In this document: piece after piece, positions 13,572 through 27,059 of the stretch
Layout of the letters: each line of letters starts with the position of its first letter
Numbering within the stretch: position 1 is the first letter of the stretch
NCBI GenBank assembly: GCA_947179485.1
Contig: OX359247.1
Coordinates: forward strand, 47,713,131 to 47,777,130
Direction of reading: 5' to 3'
Length of the DNA stretch: 64,000 nucleotides
DNA from: Allacma fusca
Lineage: Eukaryota; Arthropoda; Collembola; Symphypleona; Sminthuridae
Program-made: the position numbers and the translations under genes
Notes under the pieces: generated by a model
What the model was told of the DNA's origin: nothing
Database searches by the model: none
What the model saw: only the letters and a program-made list of their open reading frames with translations

Positions 13572-13827
13572 TTATTCATTTTTAATAATGGGTGTTTGGG
13601 ATGATGTGGAAGAGGGAGGAGTTTGAGGTGACGACGATGAGAAGCTGGTGACAAGTGACAAGGGACCACTAGGTGAGTTTAAGGACATTCCATGCGGAGT
13701 ACCGAATAAATGCTGATGTTGCTGGTGATGTGCATGATGAGGATTCGGCGTGTGTCCAGTTGGACTACAAAGTGGGGGACTGCCCATCGCTGCACTGGGC
13801 GGGTTAATCCGTTTCTCCTTTTGTCGC
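13572..13827 (-). CDS. nub: POU gene last coding exon (homeodomain end and C-terminus)
   Basis: Begins after a CTGGAGCAG acceptor and completes the homeodomain with [11 protein letters not shown] Ser/Pro/His-rich tail of about 75 residues follows, ending [10 protein letters not shown] and TAA at 13574-13572. The tail is much shorter than in vertebrate Oct-1. Confidence 0.93.
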
Positions 13828-16800
13828 CTGCTCCAGAGAGGAAACAAACCGGAATGTAATCTCACTTTATTGTTATAAAAGACTAAAGTTTTTTTTACAT
13901 AGAATAGTTTTCAATAGAAATAGAAATGACATCAAAGCTAAGGCAGTACTACAAGTAGAATACTTGGTATAGGTTGAGAAAAGCTTTGCAATAACAACAA
14001 CAACTACTACTACTTGGAATATTTTAGAAGTGAATAAAAACAAATAAAAAATAAATCTCAGAGTATAAGAAGGCACGTCGGAAGGAAGTGAACAACTAAT
14101 AAGAGGATGATTAAATAAAGCAGAGACAAAATATTTACCGATTGCAGAACCAAACTCGAACGACTTCCTTTTCCATACTCAAATTTTCAGCTAGGACTGT
14201 TATTTCTTCTGAGGTAGGCTTGGGATTTTGAAGAAAAGATCGTTCGAGGGCAACACGAACAGAAGTTTCAATAGACGTTCGCTTCTTCCGACGCCGACCG
14301 ATGGCTTCAGGTGTCGTATGAGGATTTGATAAGGAACTCGGATTGTTCAATGAGTTGTCAGCATCTTCCAGCCATTTTTGTAGGAGAGGTTTGAGCTTAC
14401 ACATATTCTTGAAGGATAAGTTCAGTGCTTCAAACCGAGAAATGGTCGTTTGGGAAAAGTCATTCCCGTACAATTTACCCATTGCTAGACCCACATCTCC
14501 TTGCGTGAAACCTGCAAATGGAACCATATTTTGTCAACAACAATTTGAAGTACCCACTGCTGTAGGCCGACAGTGGCAGTCAAGAGAGTACATATCCCCG
14601 AGACACATATGCGAGTACTTGTACTTGTAAAACACAACTTGAGCTGATACACAAATGGGCATACTACAGTCACCGCAAGCATTCCCACAGTGAATCCTGA
14701 TAACGTACTAACATTTTACGTTTAGCTTTGTTGCAATATCCCCATTCCGTCTCACCATGCCCTCTCATTGGTAGTTTCGCTATTGCTGTTCATGTTCTTT
14801 GGAGAATCTACTACTGAGACAATGTTATAGCCAATATCTCGGAAAGTAAAGCAATATTCCTAAGTGCAATCCCGAAGTGATGAAAACACTAACCCGTCCT
14901 TTGAAAATTTAACTTCAATCATTGACTCCCCGCTCTAACTTCAAACACAACCTTTAAGCTGCCTTCCTAGTATTACTTCGACACCTAGAATGTAAAACCA
15001 ATTCCGTAGAAATTCCCTCTTATTGCTAAAATCTTCGACTAAACTATTCCTTTCAGCGATTCTTCTTGCTATGCCCCAACAGCTTGGAATAAAAACTACA
15101 AAAGTAAATACACTCTTTTGTGCCCATACAAATACAAATTCTTTTCGAATGTGGGTGGAAACGGTTAGTATTGTTAAGTAACGAAGGAAACAATTTCGAA
15201 CCTAATTTGATGCGTCTTTGCTTGAAAGTTTTGGCAAACTGTTCCAACTCCTCTAGATCCGTCGTATCATCCACGGTTGGCTCAACAATGAGTCGTGCCG
15301 TATTTGACGACTTGATATGATGCGTCACATGTGTTTGTGGAGGGGAAGTAGGTGAGGGCGACACATTAGTATGTGATTGTAGCTGCGACTGGTTTGTATT
15401 CTGACCTCCATGACCCGGAGTATGACCGTGTACACCATGTCCACCGTGCCCCAGTCCATGACCATGTCCGTGATTATGATGCCCGTGGCTATGACCATGG
15501 TGCTGTTGCTGCTGAACATTCTGGCTCTTTTGTATTTGTTGCTGTAGTGTTTGTGCAACTTGTGCCGCCTGAAAAAATAAAGATATACGATGAAAAAATA
15601 CATAAAAAATGCCCAATTGAAATTACCTATGCAGAAAAAACCAAACCTTATTAATGACTAATTACTACCAGTCACAAGTCGCATGCATATATGCCAATAA
15701 TAAAGATTACTTGCTCGTGAATAAATCAAATCTCAAGTATCTTCACTGTTGCAAAAATTCCCTCAAGTGGAAAGAGAATCCACACCCAAAAAATGTTCAA
15801 GAAACAAAACAAGGAGCTATAATTTACATCCTGAATATCAACGACTATGCTAAGCAGTACAAGAAGTCAAATCAACTACGAGGAACACACGTCCAGAATT
15901 ACATTAAACTCAAGACTACACTGTTCATAATTTTATCACAACCACGAATCTTTGTCCCACTAAAATCATGCCATACATACAATGCACAACACGTTCCACA
16001 CTCTCGACTACACGCAATAGTGCATAGTGATAAATATTTAAAACTACACTTACTTGATTCTGCAAGTAAAATTGTGCCTGAGGTGGTAATGTTGCCGGAG
16101 CACCACTTCCAGCCGTCTGTCCAAACATGATTAACTGTTGTAACGTTTGTTGTATTGTTTGATGTTGTTGCTGTAGGTGTTGCTGTAGAGCCTGCAAATT
16201 GAACATAACTGTCAAATTCGCTACAAGTAACCCCAAAACATTCTCCTTAATTAAAATATTACCTTACAAAAATATTTACAAGAAATAAATTGACAAAACC
16301 ATATGCGCAAATCATAGACGAAGCATTTGTATGAAACAATGGACAGGACTCTGAAAAAGATTTATTAATTACTAAAACTCCCTCAAAATCACTCATTATT
16401 TCTACCCTATCAAATTATTCCCCTAAAATATTCCTCCCTGATATATGAGTTGCAAATAATAGTTTCTAACCAAATGCAATTTATGTTGAGCAAAATCAAA
16501 CAAATACAGAAATCATTTACAAAATTATAAATTCATAAAAGTATTTACAAAATTACTTGACAAATATCCCTACTAAATAAGAAGTTGAAGGAACAGAAGC
16601 AAGTTCCATGAAAAAACCTACAGCACACACAATTACCAAATTAATCAAAATACTTCAAGTCCCCAATTATGGACTCTTGTGTAATGAGGTAGTAAAAGTT
16701 CACCCACCTGTAACTCTTGACTTCCCAGGGACGCCGTGGATGCGAACTGATTCTGGAGATACAACTGTTGACTCGACGCACTTAGACTCATCAGCTGTCA

Positions 16801-19800
16801 ATTACATGAAGAAAACTCATTTTACTATCAATCCCATTTATTCCACCGACCAAAGACCAAACATCCTTCTCAAAACCCAAGGCAGGACATTACATACATA
16901 CATACAGAAACCCCTACAAAAATATCCATTCTCTTTAGCCCTATTCTCGTTCATAAAATCCCATTGAACTCCATCCATACATGAGATCGGAGCCGGGCAG
17001 GACAGGACAGGACGTGCCCAAGAGACTTTACCTCTCAGTCACCTTGACAAAATATACACATACTTGCCTGAATCCGTCTTATTTTTACATTCCATGCAAA
17101 TTCCCTCAAGACTCCCTGTTGTTCCCTTTAATTTTATCTCAACAACTTTATCAAATAAAAGACTTGAATCGAATACCAAATCTTCAAACTGAGACTCTCG
17201 CATACTAAAAACATATAATCAGACCTATTGTAAAGTTTCAAGACAGCTCTCTGGCATTTCCCAATTCACCCAAAATTAGCATATTCCTCATCCCCATGTC
17301 CCAACTCCCCACAAATCAACTCTTGAAAACCTTTCATGTCTTCCTGGAAGCTCCAACATGCGATTGTCAATCTAAGAGAATTTCAACAGATTCCCAACTA
17401 AATTACCATACTCTTATTTGTTTACGGACCTCAGATATTATCACCCATTGAAGGAGACACCACATCCCTTCAATACACTTCCCTACATGTTCCCTTCACA
17501 ACTCTCAAACTACAATCCCTACCTACAAAACCTCTCCAACTAATTCATATTCATAAATATTTTGAAAATCTGAATGCCATTCTGATCCAACAGAATTGCT
17601 AATCCAGAGCTGGGTCTACATCATAATGGTCCCTATTCTCAGGACTTTGTCTCTTCTGAACTAAATAACACTATCCAGTTCCTGTCAGCATAATCCGCCC
17701 CCAAATATCTGTTCAAAAACTATCTACAAAAATTATCCTCCCTTCATAACACCCTCAGTCTTATAGCCCCCAAAATTACTTCAAATTAATAATTGAAATG
17801 CCTTCCAACTGTCTCTAATTATCTGACTCTAATTCATTATTTACGAGAATTCTAATATAAATTTCCCAAATCATATTACAATCTTCCTCGACGAGGCAAA
17901 ATGATCGCTGTACCACCACCACGTGTTATAGCAGATCATTTGACTTCTTCAACAAATTACATTTTTCTGTAGAACTATTATTTCTGTACGCAGAGTCATG
18001 ACCTCAATTTATTTTGGTGTAATAATTACTATAATGGTTACAATATACGCAAGTAAGTACATACCTGATTAAGTGACAGTTGACCTGCTTGAATGGCTGC
18101 GAGGGCAGCCTGAACGGATGCCGCAGTCGGTGTTATGGAGGGTGATGACCCCAACTGTCCATGTCCATTTGACTGAGAGTTGACACTGCCGTTCTTGGAG
18201 GGGTGGTGAGAGGTTGAGTTGTTATTGTTGTGGAGACGGTCATTGGAGAGGTTGAGGGCCCCCACCTTGTCCGAGTCCATGGAGTCTCCATCGTCACCGA
18301 GTTCACTTCCGGATCTCTCATCCTCACTCAGGAGGTCCCCATTGAGTCCGTTATCTGTAATGAGAGGATTCCAGTCATAAATAATTACCAAGTTAAGCAA
18401 CTCCAAATCGTTCAACGTCACTGTTTCAGTCCCTGGCTCCCCCACCAATAATAATTCTGCCATTGTATTCCTACAAAAAGGATCTATTATACTACAGGTA
18501 TGTTAAATATTTCTAAAATCCTTCCCAAATATTATATTAATTTAATATTCTATTAAATCCTCTACACGATTCGGAACTAAAAAGGATAACGGCCTAAACA
18601 AATTCTAAAAAGCCACTTTTCCAAGGGAGCTACAGAATCAGCGTCAAGACTTAACGTTCAAGGATTGCTATTTTGCGAAGTCTCAACGGTCAACTGAGCC
18701 ATGAGCTGTGGAATAAAGGTGCATTGCAAAAAATTAAATTAGGATCCTATAAATAGTACCCTATATTTGTATTATATAGTATTATACCATTATATATTAT
18801 TATAAATTGTTTCTGTAAGTACGCCCAGTTTTTTATGAAATACGTACTGGAACAATGTGATGTAATGTAAGAGTAATATTTATATGAAGTTTGTTATTAG
18901 TTTGTCATTGGCTGGTATGAAAAACTTAATATGAATATATAGAGGCAGGGATATGTAGGTATTATGTATATATTATTATTATAGTATGTATCTATATAGG
19001 GGCAAAAATATTAGGACTATTGGAAAGGTTTAAATAATGTTCCTCTGTTTTTTGGCAATTAGAGGGGTATAGCAAGTATAGTTATAGATAATTATTTAAT
19101 TCGTATTTTTTAAAACTACGAATTAAATACGATCTGTGCTTGCGTAGCAATTACCGGAGATCTGAGATTCAATGAGCGAGTTTGTTTTTTTTATGGATGT
19201 GTCACAAAAGGGTAATTGATGTTTAAATCAGTGTGAGGGGATAGTTTTTTATAGGGGTGGATGGATTTTGGAGTAGTATTTTCTAAGGGTAGTATGGAAA
19301 TTATTACTTATTAGTTGTGACACCTCCAAAAAAAATTGTTGAAAAGGTTATGTTTGGTGAAAAAATTAGGAAATTTACGGAAATGATTCTTGGGGTGAAA
19401 TTATAAGAGAGTGTGGTTAATTGTTAATGGAGCAAAATGAAATGACTGTAGTACCCAAGAACATGCTTGTTCTAGCTTTGTTACTTTCCAGACACATGTT
19501 GAACCCTTCAAGATGAGAACAAGACAGAGGACTAATCGAGGAAAGGAAGATTCAGTTGAGGAGTTTGAGGAAGGAAAAAGGGAATATAGAAAAACAACAA
19601 GATCACATTGGCATTGCAGCGGCCTTTGCTCCGCAACTCATCCTGCTCTCTCACTGAATCCCCATTAGTATTCCAAGTATGGACATGGATGGTCACTTCT
19701 GGGCCGCGCTTTGACCATTTTATGCAAGACGCATGTAAAATACATCGATTAAAATACATCTCTGAAATATATTCCCTTGCATTACAAAACGTGAGGAGAA

Positions 19801-20926
19801 TTACGGAGTTGGACTACACCAGCATCCTCTCCTTTTACCCCAACCACACACGCACACACACATACGGACCCAGACACAGACACACACACACACACCCAGA
19901 GACACATCCTCACCACTTCCCACTATCCATCTTACAAGAATCGCTTTCTCCGGACACTTGAAACATCAAACAACCATTCGACCATTCAATACTCTGTATT
20001 CCAATTTTATATTATTGCCTGTCTCTTCTCCGATACTACTTTCCTGGACTGGGGTGAGTATACTACAAGTCCTGATATTGTGAAGATAGACATTCCCCTA
20101 TTTATAGGGTTATTTCTGCAAGGGAGCATAAAAGTATGCACTGGGACTGGACGTTCCTGAAATGGAACTATAACTGCTTGTACGTCAGCATCCCTATCCT
20201 TAAAGATTGAACATTTAATCCATATAAATTATTCCCACTCGTCTTCTAATATTCTCATTACAATATACATGGACAAGCTCTTTGGCGTACAAGATGAATG
20301 GTTATTTTATGTAGCAACTGCATGAATCATAGAACCTAACTTGGAGTCCTGCACCATGTTCTTTATGATACACATGGAATGGAATGTAAATATGCAGGAA
20401 GTAGCCCAACCCCGTTTAAGTTGGTTTTAGTCCTACCTCAGCTCAATGCATTTTTTCTATATCATTTTGTATTGAATTGAACCTATGTTTTAGCTCGGAT
20501 AGAATAATTGATTTGAGTAATAATTAAAAAACAAAACTATATTTTAAATTATATTAATTTCCATTGACTCTATTTCCAAGGGAAGGGTACAGGTGTCTGG
20601 GAATTACGGATAGTATTTGTACTATAGTGTGTATGTAATAAGTTGTGGTTGTCTGAAGGCTGGAGGAAAGTTGTGGTGAAGTAGACTAAGTAGGATGGAA
20701 ATATATAGAGCCTTTGGTAGAAGAAGGTAATCCCTTGTCCATTTCCGACATTTAAGCATTTTCCCTGTAATTCATAGTCAGTCGTCCACCGCGACGTGCA
20801 CTCACGTATGTATGACCAGAGGCAAGGCATGAGAAAAGCCGGGGAGTGACTGAGTGAGTAGGAGAGAGAAAAGGTAGCAATCAAGAATAGCGGGAGTAGT
20901 CTGTCCAAGCTAACACCAGCCATGTG

Positions 20927-20968
<42 letters not shown>

Positions 20969-22439
20969 GAGAGAGAGGGAAAGAGAGAAGGAGTGAGAAG
21001 CCGCAGTTAGTGAGAGTCAGGTACTACTGAAACCATATGGAGGAGAATTCAATTTAATTTATATAAAGAGAACAAGGTGCTATTCATTTTCTTCCAACTA
21101 AATCCCAAGGGATAACTGGCGATTTCCCCCTTTTTTTCTCTTTTCACAGAGTGACCAATAAAGGTTAAGAGATAGTTTTTTACATTGATTTCCAACCCTT
21201 TCTTCATTCCGCAGTCTATTTTTCCCGTCCCTCCATCACACATAGTATTCATGCAGGCTGCATGCATGCATGCGTGTGTGTGTGTGTCTGGATGGGGATG
21301 TGGATCTGGATGACTGTACTACTTACTACTGGTTTTTTTCTATTATGGAAAAACACTTTCCGTCACCTACGCTCTTGTTAAATGTACAACCCCTCGGTTG
21401 ATTTTCAAGGGTACATAAAATAAGTATTAAAGCATTTTAACTGTTCCCTCTAACAGAGGATAGGAACACCTAGTAAACAGAATTTCCATCTTGGGCTCTC
21501 CGCTCACTTCCAGTTTTGGGTAAATAAACTTTGGTTTCTTTGCTCTTTGGAAGGAAGGAAGCCTTCCCTTTGAGAAAAAATCTTCTCACTCCCACATTCT
21601 ATTTCCGGAGTATGGGTTAGTACCTTGGACCTTTATACAAACAAGCAAGTAAACAAGTTGGAACGACTCAATCTCATCTCATCGTAAAACTTACTTAAAT
21701 CTCATCACCACCACCACTACCACCACCGTCTCTTTACATCAACTCAAAAAAACATGCTACATATCTCCCAGTGTACGTAACAGTAGATACTACTCCAGGT
21801 CTTGTACATTCAGATGCACGTATGCATGATGCTTTTCCCTCGACCCATAGATTTGCACGAAATCATGCGGAAAACATCCTCACCTTTTTTCACTACCGTC
21901 TCAATCAGATATGTACGTATCCAATTTATACAGGGTTACATATACAGATAGATACATACACCAAAAGATAAAGGTAAAGTTCGGGAAACTTTCATTCCGG
22001 GATCTTCAGCAAGAACATGCATTTGTAATGGTCGCACGAAGTTGAGGGGTAAATTGCATTAAAATCCAAGGAAAATTTCTTCATTTCTATGTATCTTGAA
22101 TCGGAGCCAATAGGAATATAGAGGGAGCAGGTTTAATATGCATGAAAAAAAAAACTTTCTTTCCGTATGTATTAGCTGTGCTCAACCCACAGGGAAAAAA
22201 AGGGTCGATTGTGCTATATTCACTCACATATGACATTCTCCTCTTTGTCTTTTAATACCTCCGTGGAAATGGAAATGAGATTCCATTTTAGACACTGAAT
22301 CCCTCTATATTCGGGAATGAACGGGAGGAAAAAATACTAGTTCGCATGTGACCCGAACTAAAGCAGGACTAACAAGTTTACACGTATAGTGCCCTTAAAC
22401 TTTTCCCACTGTACTATAGCTCTCCACATACACACACAC

Positions 22440-22482
<43 letters not shown>

Positions 22483-22906
22483 ACTCAACAAGAGATCCAT
22501 TTCCATTTTCTCGGTTCATCCGATTAACTCCTCCTGAGGCTAGTCAAGTCCCTTTCCCTGTCATCTAAAATGGTCTCTTGGTCAGAGAGTGGGAGAAGCA
22601 GAGCTGGGAGAGATGCTGGGAGAGAGCGGGATGTAATATGTACAGAATACATATGTATCTATAGTCCACCTCTATGCACTACAGATCGTCGGGCTAATGT
22701 GCAACCCTCAGCAATATCTCCACTTACTTAGAAATTCGCTCAGTCTCCTTTCCTACAGCTTTACTTGGACATCTCCACGGAGCTAATGGGAAGGCGATAC
22801 AATTCTATAACTGTGACACACCAAACCTTTCACTTCAACTTGCTACATTTATAATAACTATACACACAGTTACTGCCCTTTCCCGAGTCCGACTCCAACG
22901 TCCTTT

Positions 22907-22953
<47 letters not shown>

Positions 22954-25602
22954 CGCTAGAAATAGCATTTTCAGAACTGTTATGACGAGAAACTACATAG
23001 CTCCTTCCAAGCATACGGGCATCATTTCAAGCTCTTCATCGTCCACTTGACGTTCTTCTGGTGAAATCGCATAGAAAAATCTATGGGATCTTTAGCCAAC
23101 AGAAATTACGGGAATATAGCCCCTCAAAATAAAAAAAAACAGAGATATTATCATTCCCTTCACTCTTACACACTGTATGTCCACTACCCTCATTCAAAGT
23201 GCCCTTCCTAATCCGCCCCGGGCAGTAATGGTTTGCATGCAAATCTATGATTCGGATCTGTGAGGATGCGAGTGGCATATCAAATTCAGCCTTTGGCTCA
23301 AGATTTCAGCAGATTCCTGGAAAATATTTAGGGAGATGCTAATCCAACCACAAAAACTAGGCTGATGGTTATGGATTTCCCCATTGAGGATACTAAAACT
23401 GTAGATTTGTACTCCTTGGAATAGTTGCATACAAAATATAAAAGAAGAGAGAGCCGCCAAGGCCAGAGACGGAGAGACAGAGAGACAGAGACAGAGGAAG
23501 AGAGTCAATAGAAAAGTGTGAGAACTGAGAAGATTGTGAAAATGCCAAACAAAGAGTTAATGGTAAAAGTGGATTTGAGCATGGCTTCCGGGCACAGCAG
23601 GAGATTTGAGTCTGTCCCCAAAAATCAATAGCGTCCACCAATCGCTCCTTGCATACATGACACAGAAACGTGTCACACCAGGACAGACCTTATACCTTTC
23701 GGTCGGAAACGTATGGAGTGTCAAAAAAAAAGGAGAGAGGCTCTGTGAGAATCCCTAAAGTATATCACACATGACATGACCACCTTGTTTCCATCAACAA
23801 CACCTTTCCCCTGATTATTGACAGAAGCCTGACTCACTTTCCCATTCGTAAAATTTCTCTTGGAAGGACATTTCTATCCATTGTCATCTCAGGAGGAATT
23901 TCTGAATTCAGTGCACCTGTGCGGTAAGAGAAGATACCTCCCCAAACCTGCCTTCCCCTTTTAGTCTCCAGCACATACATATCTATGTATGTGCATACAT
24001 GCATAAGTCAGATTGATAGTCGACACTTTTTTCCCCAGTAAATGCTACTTAATTCTGTCACTATTACACACACGCACGAAATAGGTCAAAACCATGGTAT
24101 TTATATCTACCTAGACGGATCCTGATTTAAAAACAATTTATCTCAGAAAAACTATATACAGCCTTGTAATTGAAACATGTTCCGAGTGACTATTTCCGAG
24201 TTAATGCCAAGGAGAATTAAGAAGCGGGTGGGAGTTGTGGGGTGAGAGAAACAGAGTAAAAGGGCTCAGTGGTAAAAAATCGGGAGGCATTCGTCAGAGT
24301 AAAACATTGACAAAACCTTATACAGAGAGAAAAGCCTTCTCTGTTGCAACGGAAACGATCCGGATGATCTGATGACGATAAATCTTTCGCTCAAGTGAAA
24401 TGGATCTGTTGAGTTGACGGCTCGAGCGACAGGAAAGGCCACGAAGATAAGTAGCCAGCCTACCTCCGAAACTCCTCTCATTCCGCCCGGGAAAGCGGGA
24501 GTATAAGGGCTACCCTGTATGTATACCTTCTATAAAAAAAGATGAGTATCTACAGCATCTCCCAAAATATATTTTCACACTTGATCTTATCTGTAAGGCC
24601 AGGGAAAGCTGTAAAGTACACTTCCGCTCATAGCCAAGTATGAATTATGACTTTTGCTCAGTACAAGTGACAATTTGATTGGGAAAAATCAGATTTGGAT
24701 GGATCCGCAAATCCACTTTCTTCAAATGATTAACACATCAAATTGAACGACTGGCTTGAGCAGTAACCGCAAAATAATATCTTATTTCATATAAAGATTC
24801 CTACTATATCCTACAATGAATTTTGTAGGAGTGCCCTTCCCTCGGCAAGGGAAAGGACTTTTGAGACGAATTGTAGTTTGTCATGTCATTTTGAAGGAGA
24901 TACTAATTTTAGGTAGATCCTGGAAAAGGATGATTTTGTATTTTTTATAATGTATATTTTGTATGTGTCTGGGAGAAGACGAGTACATATGCATGAGGTA
25001 GAAACTTCATCTTGATTTTTCAACCCTGCAGTGTGAGTGCACCTTGATGCAGTGACTGTATGGTCACCCTCCCTGCCGAAATTCTCAACCGCCCTTTCAA
25101 TTTCTTTGGAAAACTTTCTTTTCTGTTCACGACTGCTCTGAGAATAGAGTCATGAATTCAAAAGAAGCCCATGGTCAAATGCATGCATGCATGAATAGTA
25201 AAGGGGCCAGTTTGAGCTGAGGTCCAGCCGGAGCCAGGAGTGGGAAAAGAGCAAGAGCCACTGCAGGAGAGTCACCCAGGTACATATCTACAGGCCCACA
25301 TGCAGCCATCACAATAATGTTATATGTAAAATCGCTTGGGAACTTTTACTGCATGGTGCCGACTGGCTCCCAGCTTTTACTACAGCATTCACCATTCCGT
25401 CTGAGAGAGAAGGGAAAAAAAGAAATGTAACATGACATCAATGCGTTCGTGTATTTCTAACACTCGATAAGAAAGACAGAATTCAATGTTCGCTCTCACT
25501 CCAGCACCATTCCCTCTTCCTTAAGGTGAGGTATGCATAAAGAGCTAAAACCTCAAGGAGGTAGGAAAAAACACATAAAAAAAGCTCCTGGCGCGGAATT
25601 CC

Positions 25603-25637
<35 letters not shown>

Positions 25638-25791
25638 CTACCTACCTACTCCCGTATGCATGTGTAGTCTGGAAATGGGAAAAGGAAATAAATGTGAAAG
25701 AGTGGATGTCGTGTGTGGTAGTGGTGCAGTGGACTGGAGAAAAGGGAAAGTTGTATGTGCCCAGAGCCAGAATGGAAAAGAAGTTGGAGGA

Positions 25792-25847
<56 letters not shown>

Positions 25848-27011
25848 AAGCTTGGAATATAGAGGAGTCAGGCAAATTTCAGAGTCTTGATGCAAAACGC
25901 CGCTATTACTTAAAAGCAGGCCGGGAGCAAAAAAGAGAGGTCACAGTACGTGAGAGTTTTATCAAGAAAAAAATATTTCAAAATATACAAAACTCTCTAT
26001 TACATATGTACATATGTACTGGGTTTTTTACGGAAAAGCTCTAGGACCTGAGCTCTTTCAATTCCCCTCAATTTTTCTTACACAAAAAGAACCCACATTT
26101 TTCTCAACCCAACTTTCCATAGTTTAGTACTAAACAGAGGTAGTCGTCTGAATGAGGAATGAGGCTAACAAATACCTTCTGTTGAAAGTACCTTCCTAAC
26201 GTTCACACTTGGCATTTCAACGTATGTAATACGAAACCATATCTACAAGCAAAACCTTTTCGGACAATTTCAATTTCCCCCAAAACTTGCCCCTAGAAAT
26301 TCTACATATTATAAAATACGTACCTATCTACTTTGCTAGTGATAGCCCTCTGTCATTTAGAAATAAGTTACTCTAAAATTGACACCTCCCGATCATCAAC
26401 CAGCTTTTCCATTCTCACCCTCAAAAACTCATTAATCATTTCTAGTGGCTACTTCAACCGGATGAGTATTTGCTCATTTGTTTTGACATTGCAACCCAAG
26501 CGAGATGCATCAAATTTTACCAAATATAATACATCTGGCTTTCGAGGTACAGCAGAAAACAAGCGCTCTAAAATACTACTCCAATTTTCAAAATCTACAT
26601 TATTGAATTAATTATAAGCCACAACACACTTTAAACCTGAAATTAAAGGGAACAGGCCCTGGAAAGAATTCATATCCTTCGAGCTGGATCTTCCAGTTCA
26701 GAGCGCAAGTGTTTACTTTGAAGGTGTGATAAGAGGGGAAATGGTGGCAGGGCCTATACCCAATGGAAAATATAGCCGGGTACTTATACAGGACTCATTA
26801 GCTCAACCATAAATAAAAAGTTGGTAGAGTCTGAGTCTCGGTCTCATCTCTTCTGACACACGGAGGTCATAATGCAGTCAATGTGAAATGAGTTTGGGAC
26901 GTCATGTGAAGCCAGATTAACCATTGAGCCTACAGCACACACATATCCCCCTCATATTCATTTATTTAGATGGTGAGTTTCTCCTGAACTGAACACGTAC
27001 AGTGGCATAAG

Positions 27012-27059
<48 letters not shown>

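Noticed and set aside
15654-16130. 158-codon plus-strand frame
   Set aside because: Antisense to a firm POU gene exon and intron; no domain, composition of AT-rich noncoding DNA.
16984-17025. GC-rich patch with a GGACA tandem, considered as an exon of the POU gene
   Set aside because: No acceptor in front of it; the only acceptor-donor pair nearby would give an 11-nt exon.
18354-18430. A tiny intron from AACTTG|GTAATT to the acceptor at 18355
   Set aside because: It would be only about 34 bp and leave the wrong phase.
25638-25895. Frames of Ser-Leu or Arg-Glu repeats, here and at 28339, 45868, 52197 and others
   Set aside because: Pure translation of (CT)n/(GA)n microsatellites.
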